Shown: piece by piece, positions 34,852 through 46,359 of the stretch
Layout of the letters: each line of letters starts with the position of its first letter
Numbering within the stretch: position 1 is the first letter of the stretch
Source: Rhexocercosporidium sp. MPI-PUGE-AT-0058
Lineage: Eukaryota; Ascomycota; Leotiomycetes; Helotiales
Assembly (NCBI GenBank): GCA_020746875.1
Contig: JAGTJL010000007.1
Coordinates: 2,046,001 to 2,110,000 of the forward strand
Reading direction: 5' to 3'
DNA length: 64,000 bases
Made by a program: the position numbers and the translations under genes
The notes under the pieces: generated by a model
Told to the model about the DNA's origin: nothing
What the model saw: only the letters and a program-made list of their open reading frames with translations
Database searches by the model: none

Positions 34852-35824
34852 CTATATCATTGTTCCACGCTCGAAACTGTCCCTGATCTCTGCAGTGTAC
34901 TACGAGGAATTAGCAGAAATTCCGAACTCGCAATTGGAAAAGTGGATGTACCTTGTTGTAGAACCTATTCAACTTCTGGTTGAACTGCTTGTTCTTGTCA
35001 TTAATGTACGTGACATCGCCATCATCACCATTCGCGCCCATTCTCTCTCTCCTCTTCTTCAACCTCGCTTCCTCTGCCTGTGTCAAGTCCTTCACCAGCC
35101 TATCTACAGCATCTTTGGGAGGTTTATGCTCCACGAAGCCAGTCGAGTCTGCAGTCGAGTAGAAAGTGCCGTCCTTATCCACAGCAACCAACTCTCCGTC
35201 TTCCGTCTCCACAATTTCCAAGCCCCCACTTGCAGCAGCCTTCTCTATCGCTTCATTCTTCTGCTTCTCGTAGTAATCCATATCCACTTTCAGATCTCGT
35301 ATCTGGCGCTTGTAGACTTTCCTACTATCCTGTCGGTAATCCTGGAACGCCTGGTCGTCTCTATGAGCATCTTTCTTCTTAATACGCTTGTCCCATCGTT
35401 CACTCTCCTCGATCGTCCAATCCCACGCTCTCTTCCTCTCGAAATCCCCTCCCGAGATTTCTGTGTCCGCCTTCAATAGATTATGCGATGCAATCGCGGA
35501 TTTCCGATTGAGGGATGTGAGAAGGTTCGGATCAGTTGCGAGGCGTTGTGACTCGAGCGTTGCTTCTTTCAAGTTCTTCTGAGCTCCGGTTTTGGCGCGG
35601 GCTTGAAGGGCTTTAAATCGTTCCATGCGCTCCTTCGACTTTGCTGCGGCATCTGAGGTGGATGCTGCTGAGGTCCCTGCTTCTGGTCCTTCTGCAACTG
35701 GTGTTTCTTGAATCCGTACGGGTGCCTCTTCCTGCGCTGTGTCTGCCTCAGGGGCGTTCGCGGGAGAGACATCGTTCGTTGCTTCGGCCGCTGCCCTGGT
35801 CTTGCGTTTCTTTGCTGGAGGCAT
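34852..35824 (-). CDS. SYF2: Pre-mRNA-splicing factor Syf2
   Basis: Component of the NineTeen/Prp19-associated spliceosome complex in the nucleus. Exons 35824-34952 and 34899-34852 give 306 aa. The second exon is tiny (16 codons with stop) and encodes YTAEIRDSFERGTMI, the near-invariant Syf2 C-terminus. This proves the 52-bp last intron; reading through would replace it with an unrelated tail. The N-terminus is basic then acidic and disordered. From about residue 60 the protein is helical and highly charged: SKERMERFKALQARA, FERKRAWDWTIEESERWDKR, QDYRQDSRKVYKRQI, and FNQKLNRFYNK near the end. Length is typical for filamentous fungi. It is divergent from the next gene, with 229 bp between starts. 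Confidence 0.96.
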
Positions 35825-36053
35825 TTTGTCCTGTGGTGTTTGAAGTTAAGTGTTGTGTGAGTGGAATTCCTGATGATGTTGTTTTCCCAGGCCAGGCTTC
35901 ATGGGAAAGTCAGTTCTGGCGCCAAACCTTAAATATTAGCGTCGTTGCTGAGTAAGCGAGGCTGAGAATATGGTGAAGTGAAGCTCAACTCCACATCGTC
36001 AATAAGCTTCAATCCACCAGAGTGCACTGTCAAGACCATTGAAAAACCTCTAG
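35825..36053. promoter_or_regulatory. Divergent promoter between SYF2 and mitochondrial-type gene
   Basis: 229 bp between opposing start codons. It must serve both genes; no distinctive element is recognised. Confidence 0.55.
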
Positions 36054-37709
36054 ATGAGAGGCAAACAGTCATTATGTTTATTCTGCCGGCATACAGCCCA
36101 AAGACCGACTCGAATTACCGTTCCAAGACGATTTGCATCTTTGCCTAATGTTGAACCATCTGTCCTACCAAGATCCGATCGCGAAACCGAGGAGAGTACA
36201 TTCATGCGGGGACAAGAAGATGTGCCAGAACTGGAAGGACTACCGGTCAGGCGTCTTTGGTCCTATATGGAAGATGGGAAGGAGATGTCAAATCGCAATG
36301 CTACGCCAAAGGTGGCTCTCCAGACTCTCAAGGTTACTACGACAGACTTGTGGGCATATGCTCTGCTGGGAACTTCCGAATTCACCCATCACCCCGATAG
36401 TTGGGCTCTGCGCAGCATAACCTCAAAGAGGAAAATAGATCCCTTCGACAGTCCAGATTCTGTAGCTCAAGCACTCCTACAAGGTTTCTCCATAGACCAA
36501 TCCTTGAATTTGCAGCGGGCAGGATTCGTCAAGGAACACGAAATGGCCATCTTGGATCAGATGCAACGGGTCCATAAGTTCTCAGGCCTACGCCGAATCA
36601 TATCGATGCTCTCGTCAACACGAGATGGATGCGAGTTCCTTTCTCGGAGCTCCACATATATTTTAGACGCGATCAGGAACAACAGAAAGAGGCAAAATTT
36701 GGAGAAGGTTACCTCGTCAATGGTCTTGGAGATGCTCAATAACATTCATATAAATCTAGAGTCGAAGGGGCTACAAATTGGACCTCAATTGTGCAATGGG
36801 ACACTCTACTATGCCTCTAAATCACACAGCATTGCTGCTCTAAAGATGTACCTGCAGCTTGCACGAAAGCATAAATACGTCCCCGATTGGAGAGCACGGA
36901 AGGCTCTCAAGTCATTATCCAGGTCTTTGGCTATCGGGCACCCACAGTTGAAAGGCGATGTCCAGAAGAGGGAAGCACTAGAGCTCATCACAGGTTGGAG
37001 AGGCGGCGTCGCCCCACGGAGAGGGGAGCTCAGGATGACTTGCTTTGCATATTTGTCTTACAGAGACACCGACACGGACGTAACTCACGCCATGTATCCC
37101 GCGTATATTCAAGGACTGGGTGAAATGGGGTTGAATAACGCAATCTTTGCTGAATTCATGGCAAAAGACCCCAAACGAATGAATCCGGTCTTGTTAGGCG
37201 ACGAGCACTTGCGATTCCGGGCGCAAATGTTTGCGATTGCATTCCTGCTTGCCAAAGACGAGGAGCACGCCTTGCAAGCTCTCGAGTCGGTTCCGATCGG
37301 ACATACCGACATCCGTAGCCCGGAAGACGAGAAACTCATGCCAGTTTGGCGTTCGAAAAATAGCCCAAGGACACATCAAACTTTTAAACCTACTCCAGAC
37401 TGCAGTAGTCTATGGTTACTGAGCATCATTTACGACCACTATGATTTTCACGACTACCTCCCAACGCCTGACCTGCAGGCACACCTCGCGAAAACAATCC
37501 TTCAAATGTCACACGAGCCACAGCCCGCAATGCAGACTCTCAAGAGTATGCTGCTGCTAGACTCAGATCTCAAGCTCCCACGTATCGCTCGTCAAAGTAG
37601 AAGCCTTCGCCTCCTCACGCTGAGTGAAGACGATGGGAAGGGAAGCATTCGGCTTGTGCCAAAGATACAGCGGTATTCTGAAGAAATGGTTGGCGAGGCT
37701 ACTTTTTAA
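36054..37709 (+). CDS. Probable mitochondrial helical-repeat (PPR-like) protein
   Basis: Single exon, 551 aa; I do not recognise a named family. The N-terminus has a Cys pair (LCLFC), then an Arg/Thr-rich, acid-free stretch to about residue 45 (PTRITVPRRFASLP), which looks like a mitochondrial presequence. The body is almost all helical, with repeated segments of hydrophobic residues spaced like PPR or TPR repeats, for example LYYASKSHSIAALKMYLQLA, ALKSLSRSLAIG and AYIQGLGEMGLNNAIFAEFM. This resembles fungal mitochondrial translation or RNA-stability factors. The idea of an organellar RNA-related role is inference from shape. The frame is intact with no intron needed. It shares a promoter with SYF2. 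Confidence 0.75.
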   Translation: MRGKQSLCLFCRHTAQRPTRITVPRRFASLPNVEPSVLPRSDRETEESTFMRGQEDVPELEGLPVRRLWSYMEDGKEMSNRNATPKVALQTLKVTTTDLWAYALLGTSEFTHHPDSWALRSITSKRKIDPFDSPDSVAQALLQGFSIDQSLNLQRAGFVKEHEMAILDQMQRVHKFSGLRRIISMLSSTRDGCEFLSRSSTYILDAIRNNRKRQNLEKVTSSMVLEMLNNIHINLESKGLQIGPQLCNGTLYYASKSHSIAALKMYLQLARKHKYVPDWRARKALKSLSRSLAIGHPQLKGDVQKREALELITGWRGGVAPRRGELRMTCFAYLSYRDTDTDVTHAMYPAYIQGLGEMGLNNAIFAEFMAKDPKRMNPVLLGDEHLRFRAQMFAIAFLLAKDEEHALQALESVPIGHTDIRSPEDEKLMPVWRSKNSPRTHQTFKPTPDCSSLWLLSIIYDHYDFHDYLPTPDLQAHLAKTILQMSHEPQPAMQTLKSMLLLDSDLKLPRIARQSRSLRLLTLSEDDGKGSIRLVPKIQRYSEEMVGEATF

Positions 37710-37991
37710 GCTCGAGGCGCTTTGAGTCAGAAAGTGCTCATTTCGAGTGGACATTTGATGCCGTGTGTCACTATATATTGTATCATATCATATCTCATCC
37801 AAATTTCAGTTTCATGGACCTCTTCCCTCCGATGCAGTATTTTGAAGTTGCTCGTGATGCCCTTTTGCGTCCTTATGATTGGCCGCTTGGCTGCCCTGCC
37901 GACTCGGGCGCTGAGGCTGGACTTCTTCTCAACTTCCTTCCTTCTTCAGATCTTAGAAAGTCTCAGCTCATCCGTCGCACATTCGCACACC

Positions 37992-39021
37992 ATGGCTTCT
38001 TCAATCGCCTCGACAGATCTTGGTGACCACTCATCAAGGATTGATACTGCATCGGCTCCAGACCCCGATATCGCTGGCATCGGAGTGAAAATGACCCCTA
38101 CTTGATGATCAGCAACACTGAACTGACGGGTCATTACAGGTCATCATTTCTTTCATCATCACTTTTGTGGTAGCCATCAGCCTCTGCATTGACATTGGAA
38201 TCTATCAAGTGGGGCTTCGCAAACGTTCCTCACTCTTCATCAAAGTGGAGGAGAAAGTCCTTCTCGGTTTCAGCGACCAGATTCTCATCACCGGCTTCGG
38301 TCTCCAACTAGCAGGCTTCATTAAGCTCAAAGAGCTGAGTATTTACCATCAAGGTATAATCACTTACCTCGCAACCTTATCGACATCTTGCCATTCTTTG
38401 TCCGTAATAATTCTTCGTGGTTACTTCCACTCCCACGCTCTTGCACGCGAAACAAGAATCGGATTTATGACCATCAGCATGTTGTTTCTTACAGTCAATC
38501 TTGTCGTGCTGCAATTAGGACCCGGTTTCATCGCTGGTGCAGGGCCTGCTTTCCAAATCTACGCCCCTCCGGGCAGATCTTCCTACACAACGATGAACAA
38601 TCAAAGACCGGCTTTAGGCACACTCCTAGGTTCGATGTCTCTATCAACAACTTTCGTCGTCTTCTGGTATACTTACAGCCACCTGACTTCCCCCAAACTT
38701 TACCGTACGTGGTTCAACCCGTCGGCTTCGGCGACTGGCATAATCTTTGGGATGGAAGTCCACAGATGGCTGGTGGCTCTGAACCTTTGCAGCATTCCTT
38801 TCATGCCTCTATCGTTTGTTTTCTCTTCCATATTGCCGTATTTCTTAGAAGCCGGGGTTTTCAAAACTGAACCTCCGGGTGGAGCTGATGGTGATGCAAG
38901 TGAGAGGAGCTGGGGATATGGACAAATCACGCCTCTTCTATTCCTCCTGTTACCAATTTTGAATGCTGTGAGCATATACTCTGGTAAGATCTTCAACCAT
39001 AATAACCATTCTCAGAACTGA
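37992..39021 (+). CDS. Fungal multi-pass membrane protein, unknown function
   Basis: Exons 37992-38084 and 38140-39021 (55-bp intron, phase 0) give 324 aa. The join yields DPDIAGIGVIISFIITFVVA, a start typical of a large fungal family in which a short polar N-terminus with D-P-D-I-x-G-x-G precedes the first membrane helix. About seven hydrophobic segments follow, including ILITGFGLQLAGFIKL, YLATLSTSCHSLSVIIL, SMLFLTVNLVVLQLG and LLFLLLPILNAVSIYSG. Two basic/polar loops separate them. The C-terminal tail is short (FNHNNHSQN). No enzyme motif was seen. It is followed, convergently, by the DUF6536 gene. Function is unknown; its extracellular or intracellular orientation cannot be judged. Confidence 0.84.
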
Positions 39022-39619
39022 GAGGTACCTCTCACAGAAGAATGCGAGGCTCACAAGGACATCAACGTTGCTACTCACAACGATCATATTCCTCAACCTG
39101 GAAGCACACAAGCGTCGGGAATCCCAACAGGTAGCTCTAATGTCGGCACACAAAACCTGCGGCGTCGGGACACAGAAGCGCGGATCGGAGGGCAGATTGA
39201 GATATCAACTATGGCATCAGAAGACCGCTTTAGGTAGGGAGGAACTGAGAACGTTGCTTATGGAGAGAAGAAGGAGGAAGAAGTTGGGGTTTGCTTCAGC
39301 TGCTTGGGGACGTCGATGACAGTGATATTTGGCGTCGAGCCGGAGCTGGAGAATTTCATCCTTAGGCTTAGGATCTGAAGATGCGCACAGGAATGTTTTT
39401 TCGAAAGTTCGTTAGTTCATTACTTCCTACGTGAGATCCGTGGCCCTCGACGTCATGAATGAACATCTCTCTATGTTTGTTTACATATCTAAGCGAAGGG
39501 GTGTTTCAACCTTCTCACTCATGGACATATCTTCCACTCAGACTGGGTAGCATTTAAACATATTATCATTGCATATCATCTATATATCGGGTCTAGGAAC
39601 CCCATATATCTCGCATGTC
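39022..39619. other. Convergent intergenic spacer
   Basis: 598 bp between the stops of two convergent membrane-protein genes. A frame at 39068-39319 (+) encodes a basic peptide without features and I do not call it. Positions 39540-39620 are AT-rich and are probably the 3' end of the DUF6536 transcript. Confidence 0.5.
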
Positions 39620-42028
39620 TCATAAATATTTATCCCCAATCCTTGGCATCTCAACATGCTCACTACTGAAGCAACAATGCCCCGGCGTTCCATCCTCGGC
39701 TTCATGCCTGACCGCACCCCACATAACCTTCCTCTTCTCAGCACCTTCATCCTTCTCCCTCTGACACGCCGCCGCAATCGCCAGGCTATTATTGCCCACC
39801 AAAATACTCCCCTCAGTCAACTTCTTAAATCCGTTCAAAATCATCACCAGCACCATCGCGACGCCAAAAAGGAGCGCGAGTAGGATCGCGAGCGGGTTGT
39901 AGCCAACATTCATGTAGGAAATTGGTTCAGGCTCGCCGAGAGTATCCAGGACTTCGGTTCGCGATATGAAGAGAGATTGTGAGATCAGCCAGTGCAGAAC
40001 TGAGCTTGCTAAGGCGAGAGGAAGCGCATAAGTCCAAGGCAGTGAAAGCCAATATGTAGATCTCTGTTCGCCTCTCGGGTCAGTCGTCCTCAACGCTTTC
40101 CGATTCTTTGTAAAGCGACTCCATTCATCGGCCGAAACCATCGAGGTGTATATAGTATTATAAGCGAAATACAAACAAGAGACAATGACTTGGGGCAAAT
40201 TGGCTAGGGCTACCATGGCGATCAGGATGCTGTTCGAGTCGAAGTCCTTGGCTGTAAGATTAGACTGTCCACTTGCGAGGATGGTCAGAATGGCGAATTC
40301 GCTGTAAGACCCAAAGCTGAGATCGTAGGGAGATTTATATTCGCCTGCAGCGGAGTCCAAGAACGATTCGTTGCCGTAGGTTAGGAGTTTACCGGTGATT
40401 GAGATGGCGATGATGCAGAAGAAGAGGGTTACAACCCAGCGTGCCCAAGAAGGTGCCTGCCACCATCTGAGTCGGTATGGTCGGTAGGCTGCTGGTTCGC
40501 CGCTGCTCGTCATATTGAATTTACGTGCTTGGCCACGGGAAAGGAAGGGCCTATTTATAGTTACGGGGTCGGGGTTTTCGAGGAAGGACGATATTGCGTC
40601 GCCGATCGTGGCGAGGACTGTGTCCAGGTGCGTGGTGAGAACATAGACAATACAGAAAAGCTTTATAGCATTGGCGAAGAGAACTGCAAGCATGATCACC
40701 AGGCTGTATTGCAGCTGGCACATGCCAGTGAGATGTGTTGGCTCAGCGAGACAGTAATCGATGGGCCATTCATCGCTAGGCTGAAGATTCCACGGTGCTG
40801 CCTCCGTAGCTTTCGGTCGTGACAGGCTCCAGGAGTCCGCTTTTGTGGCCAGTTCTTTGTACTTGCATTTATAATTGTTATTGGCCAGATAGTTTCCGTC
40901 ACAGACCCAACGATTGGCCGTGTAATTAGATATGAATGCCTCGTATCTGAATGACATCAAAACGGTGTGGTTTGTGTCAGCTGGCTTCTCCTGGGTCACA
41001 GCAAGAAGGTTCGCATAGCCTTTCATCAGACCGTTTCCAGGTCCGTACGCATTGATACATGCCGCATTGTCGAGACGGGTGAGTAGACCTTTGCTTGCGT
41101 TTGCCTGTAGCGCGCGGGACGTGCCGCACATGTCCTTCGACCACCAAAGAGTATCGAGCCTTGTCCGGTTGTCGTAGTCTAAGTCCGTGGCGTTCAAGGG
41201 CTTGAGAATGTTGTATTCGGTGGCATATCTAGGTGGAGGAGTGACGCCTGTGGTAACGTTCTGCATGCAGTCTACGCTGGTACTGGTCAGAAAGTCAGGT
41301 GTAACAACATAAACATTGTAATCGAGCCGTTGAGTTGTGGTGAAGACTGCTGAGTTCCATCTGTATATTTGTCAGAGAAGTCTGTTGATCAGATGACGCA
41401 ACTGGGCGAGCTGAAAGTAGTTCGCTTGGGTCTGGTTCAATACTCACAAGAAATGCAAAGGCAGAGTCGACAGAACCAACAAGGTAAAAAGTATTTTCTT
41501 CTTCCAACCATGTAAGTTCCTGAAGCTCGGCAGTCCGACGTCCATATATTTTCCCATAGCGTGCGCTGCATCAACTTCACTCCGCGTAGGAGAAGCCAAA
41601 CACTGCATCGTATAATTACTGGCACCCAACAACAGGGTTCCCATTGCGTTGATCGCGATATGTACCCAAGCGTCGGCCTTGTGCACCGTACCACAGTCTC
41701 CAGTATATAGCGTCCCGATCCGCATTCCACTTTTCGATTTAGCTCCTGCCCATATCGTGAAAATCAGATTGATCACGAAGATAGTCCCCGCACTCGTCGC
41801 TCCAAGAAAGATTCCCCCGCGCCATCCACTGTATTTTGCTGGTATTCCAGGGGTGTTCTCGTGTGCTTGTTCGTAGGATATGTGAGAGGCATAAGTCCCC
41901 GATCGGAGGAGGAATCGAAGGAATCTATGGAAGCCATTCTTCACTGCTGGTCGTGTTTTGCTGGTGAAGGTACCAAATGTCGTCGAGCGATTCGGAACTG
42001 CTCTGATGTGTCTGAAAGAAGTCAACAT
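39620..42028 (-). CDS. DUF6536 large fungal membrane protein
   Basis: Exons 42028-41448 and 41360-39620 (87-bp intron) give 773 aa. The N-terminal third contains the DUF6536 signature as I remember it: YSGWRGGIFLGATSAGTIFV, then IGTLYTGDCGTVHKADAWVH, NAMGTLLLGASNYTMQCLAS, and SPTRSEVDAAHAMGKYMDVG. The splice joins LPLHFL to WNSAVF, the expected continuation. A long extracellular-looking loop with several Asn-x-Ser/Thr sites and Cys residues lies at about residues 200-360 (VDCMQNVTTG, RYEAFISNYTANRWVCDGNY). Five or more further membrane helices follow, ending in a cytosolic tail. The family is plasma-membrane-like and of unknown function. The start at 42028 is the first ATG; upstream in-frame sequence has no other ATG. 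Confidence 0.88.
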
Positions 42029-42070
42029 GATCCCAATCCTAGCTTTCTTCACACCTCCACGTCTGGTGTC

Positions 42071-42757
42071 TTACTCATTAAAGGATCCTGTGGTTTTTGT
42101 TTCCCCAACCTCTGGGTCCTTGTCCCAAGCTGAGGAATATGGTGGAGGGTGTGTGGGGGTTCTTTGAGTCCCAACATCTGAACTCTCGATGTCTCGAAGC
42201 TGAATTCCGTCGTGCGGATCGTCAAAACGAATGGATTCTGGTGACATGGGCGAGCGCGCGATTCTTGAGGATTCATCCAGCAAGTGAAGCTGGTCTTGAG
42301 CGCTCCTCCGAAACATTTTCCATATCCACAATTCCAACACAGCGATTCCTGTAGCGACAATGAGGAGACTTGCTGAGCGCGACGAGTAATATATGACCGA
42401 AATGTACGTAAAATTCTCAACTGAGCAAGAATCCAGGAAAGTGGGCTAGGCAAACCAGCGATGCGAATAGCGTACTTCCTCTGCTTGAGGCTCCAACTAA
42501 GGGCTCTTGTTACTCAGTTATTGAAACGAGAGGCATGAATCCTTTCTCAGGACCAGGAAAAAACGAGGAAAACATCGCAACGACAGAACGACGCGGTGGA
42601 GGCTGGTGAAAAGCAGGAGTTCCAGCACAGACATGATCGTCGTGCTGTGCCACTGGATAAGCTTCAAACTAGGCATAGATTGGGATGATTAGTGACCGAA
42701 ATAGATTTTGCCTCGGTTTCAAGATCTTGAGAAATTCTCGATACTTACAAAGGGCAT
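42071..42757 (-). CDS. Small single-pass membrane protein, splice/frame uncertain
   Basis: I do not recognise the family. Three coding blocks can be seen on the minus strand: a mini-exon MPF at 42757-42749; an exon from 42668 (FEAYPVAQHDDHVCAGTPAF, then RRSVVAMFSSFFPGPEKG); and an exon 42445-42071 with a membrane helix (ASLLIVATGIAVLELWIW), a basic stop-transfer KMFRRS and a polar tail with PTHPPPYSSAWDKD. The first intron (80 bp, GTAAGT donor, CACTAAT branch site) is good. For the second intron, the natural donor GTAACA at 42513 with acceptor CCTAG at 42446 leaves the last exon one base out of frame. An in-frame donor (GTTTCA at 42527) is weak. So the gene either uses an odd donor or carries a frameshift. 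It lies 42 bp upstream of the DUF6536 gene on the same strand. Confidence 0.5.
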
Positions 42758-45700
42758 GTCAAAATTGAGGATATAAATCGCATCAAATTGACGGATGATT
42801 GGTTCTTAGAGGACGGATTTAGGAAGGTGTGTGGAGAGTGTCCAATAATGCGAATGGGGTCTGAAAGTGGTTATGTGTGTCGGCTCGGGATGGTGTGGTG
42901 CAACGCTCCACAAAACAACAGTCAGCCCGCCACTGGGCGTTGCTTATCCTCGTCGCCAGTTGACAGGTAACGACACGGTCCGCCATCACGTCGCCTTGAG
43001 ATTGTACTGTGAGACCTCCGAAACCTCACAAGTGAGAGCAGAAATCGAAATATTCGCAAAACTATGCCACTTCATTGGCCACGAGAGGTAAGAGAACGTC
43101 TGTGGGAACTATGTTTGCACGAAAACAAATATGCCCGCTGGACTTGACACGATGCAAAAAAGCGGTGACTTCACTTGGTCTTAATATATTTAAACCGGAG
43201 CCATTCTTCTATAAACCGTTACAGGGCTCCTGAATTCTGAGTCTTCGGCTGTGAAACACGCCCGAAGCATCTGTCAACGCCATTGTCACAAGCAATTGTG
43301 ATTTGGGTTTGGCCATGCCCATGAATACAGTACGTTTAAAGTCTTCTCTTTGAGTCCAGATCTTTCACCCTCCAGGTTATACCTGATTTTGAATCTAAGG
43401 AACGGGCAAGCACAACTGAAACGGTAGTGTTCTGAACTCCAGCGGCATTGAAACAATTTATGCGCACTCAACAATACAATTTCCTGTTACAATTAGAAAG
43501 ACTCGAATTGCTTCGCTCACATCTCCCATGCTCCATATATTGTGTTCTTCCGCTCCTGTCGCAATGCATCTACATCGTCTACAATAGAAGCGAAGTGCTC
43601 GTGGGATGCAACTCGCTACTGATTGCTTCTTTTGGGGACTAGCTTTGGACAGATGCTGGACAAATACGCTACGACGATGTGAGCGGAGACCGCTTCTTCA
43701 CTAGAAAGGGGACACCTAACAAGAATACCTACGTAAAGTCCCTAATTTTCACAGAAACAGCTACTATGGTATTGTAGAAAGACGATGCCCTGGCATTAGA
43801 AGTGTTCAGATGAGAGTGTAAAGTCCGCGTGAATAGAGTATCATCTGTGATGCCCAGAGCAAGCCGAACCTCTCCGTGGCTCGCGAGCGTTTGACCTGGC
43901 CACGCTTCTTGACACTAGAATCCACAGGATACAGTCTAGTAGAAGAACCGAATAATATGCCTTGCTATCTCTGGACGCTTAGGAGATATAGATTCGAGAG
44001 GCTATTGAGGCGGCCCAGTCCTGACATGTGCAGAATAAGTTAGTGCCTGGAACTTAGATTTCAAAATAATTGACAACTAACACTACTGCTACGATGGATT
44101 ATCCCGGCAATTAACCAACTCCTGGGACTATTCTTACGATAGGGGCATGATTTCCATTACGGTCTCCTTCCTTTTTTCGTTTTTTTTGTTGGAGAACAAG
44201 GGCCAATATTCTCTACACCTCTCCATATTGCGTTATCTGGGTGCACTTAGACTTTATATACTTTGGTATTTGCTTTCTTGATAGAATGCCAATTACGAAA
44301 GCTAGGTCTTAGCAATTTGTCCCACATCTAAATATACTAAGCCAACTGTACGAGCTACCGAATCACCGAACGAATCTCTCGAATGGGAGTGTGACTCTTC
44401 TCCTAATACTGGTTGACCTACCACTGAAAAGGGTAAGAATCCATGGGTTCTATACTTGAGGCATAGTCGATAAAGCATTCTTTTCCTGGGTTATCGAGCC
44501 AATCTTTGTTTGCAGTATTTTCGGCTACCAGAAAGCTAACAGACTGTTAGCCGACACTGTTTACTTACGCTTGACAGATTTGACAGGCCAACCCAGGCAA
44601 ACCTGAGAATGCGGTCATCGACGCGACTCTTCGCTGCTTTCATTCAGTGTAACGATATACTGTTAGGAGACCAATTTTACGATACGGCTTCGAGGAAAGA
44701 TAGCAACTGTGAACAACACCGAGCAATGTTTGAGTACAGGCAGGGCAGGCGGGGTTAACCGGCTTCAAGTGAGTCGTTGTGGTGTAGAGGTCTGCTTGTA
44801 TGTTTCATTAAACGATTTGCAAAGCAGTTCCGACTACTTTATCAATCATTGTAAGTCAAAGTCTATCGATTTGTAGGATGCATACTGTTTCTACGGAGAA
44901 TTAGGTTGCCGAGCTAGAAATTATGGGTGAGCGCGAAGCGAATCCGCTCCCTGGCTTCCGGAGAAGCAGACCCGGCAGGATTTGGCGTCCACCTCAAGAT
45001 ATTAAACTGCTACAGTTGAACGTTTGGGAGTTTTTTTTTTTTGGCTGTATGTGAACGGCCCAGATTTGGCACCAGCCTGCTACTGTACCTAACTCGGCGT
45101 ACAGGGGTCGTTATCGCTTGCTGCAGAAACGCCACGCGCGATCATGCATGCGCCATCTTGCTGCTCGTGAATTATCGCATCTGGCAGTGTCTCATCGCGA
45201 TGTATGCGGCATGCAGGCTTGCTGCAGGTAAGATGCTACTTGGGACTGATGATACCTGCCCCTCACCTGTAGGCTAAGGATATCTGTAGAGAGAGTCTTC
45301 TGCAAGTACTGAAGTTCGAGCTTCCTTTCACAGCCGAAGTTGGGTATCAAGGAGTTCTGCTGGCCAGCCCCTTCCATTGTTCTGCATGAGAAAATGTGGA
45401 TTGGCTACACGTGGCACGTCTCTGGCACAAAGGAAATGTTTTCGTCACACCAGCGTGGCAAAGACGGTGTGCTCGGGAGAGAAATCCGTTCCCAACATAG
45501 ATATTTGCCCAATAGAAAATACCCAAATTATTAGTGAGCGTTTCATAGGTCAGCTCAAGCCTTCTGCCGGGTCAAAGTGAAGACGAGTCTGATGATCAGT
45601 TATCTCAATGAGTGGTGTGGTGGCACGAAGCAGAAACGGGATGTCTGGTTCCCGACTCTTCACTGCGAGAGTTAAAAAGCACGGGCACGGGCACGGCCGA

Positions 45701-46359
45701 GAAATGATGGATACGGCTCGGACCGCGTTGTCTGTCATTTTGAACAGTTCTGAATTGGAATTGTGACAGCTCGCTCCAAGCTCCCCGCACTTAAAACCAG
45801 GGCCTGGTAACCGCATCTTGCCAAATTTGAATACATCTGTATCAGACAATAGTCGATAATCGCTCATCTGTGGCTTGCGACAGTCTGTAACTGCAACTTC
45901 ACATCGAAAACAACATCTTGAAAAGCCTGATAACTTGGTCTTCTGACCACGTTTGCATAAGACGCGCATGTGGGGGGCATGCTTGCTGCATCATGCAGCG
46001 GGACAGATGTACGCCACGATCCAATCAACATATTAACGACGTATGCACTTGTGCTGCTTTACCTGATAGGTGTCATTGGCCACCTCAAGCACGATAGCCT
46101 TGGGGGCGTAAGGCTACAAGCAAAATACCGAGGTTGGATGTCAGGTTGATATTGCAGTCACTTCTGGTCCGAGAATGTATTGGGAACGTCAAGCATCACG
46201 ACTTCAAAACCATTGCATTTTGTCGTTCAATTATACTGCAGATTTTTCGTTATCTGCTGTCCGTGTTCTTGGGGTCGCCTTGCTTCTTGAACTTCCAATT
46301 CCTTCCACCGCAATCTCTCAATTGATACTTAACCAGCAGAAGTCTTTGACAGATCTTCG
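42758..46359. other. Gene-free 3.6 kb
   Basis: I could not assemble any gene here. Frames are short and lack family features. There is a 12-T run at about 45031. A GTGGTGTAGAGGT stretch near 44779 looks like a tRNA D-arm, but no matching acceptor stem or T-arm exists. The region separates the membrane-protein genes from the triplicated module and has no visible repeats or transposon ends. Confidence 0.45.

Noticed and set aside
44765..44830. tRNA-like GTGGTGTAGAGGT segment
   Set aside because: Resembles a D-arm, but there is no T-arm motif, no pairing acceptor stem and no plausible anticodon arm at the right distance.
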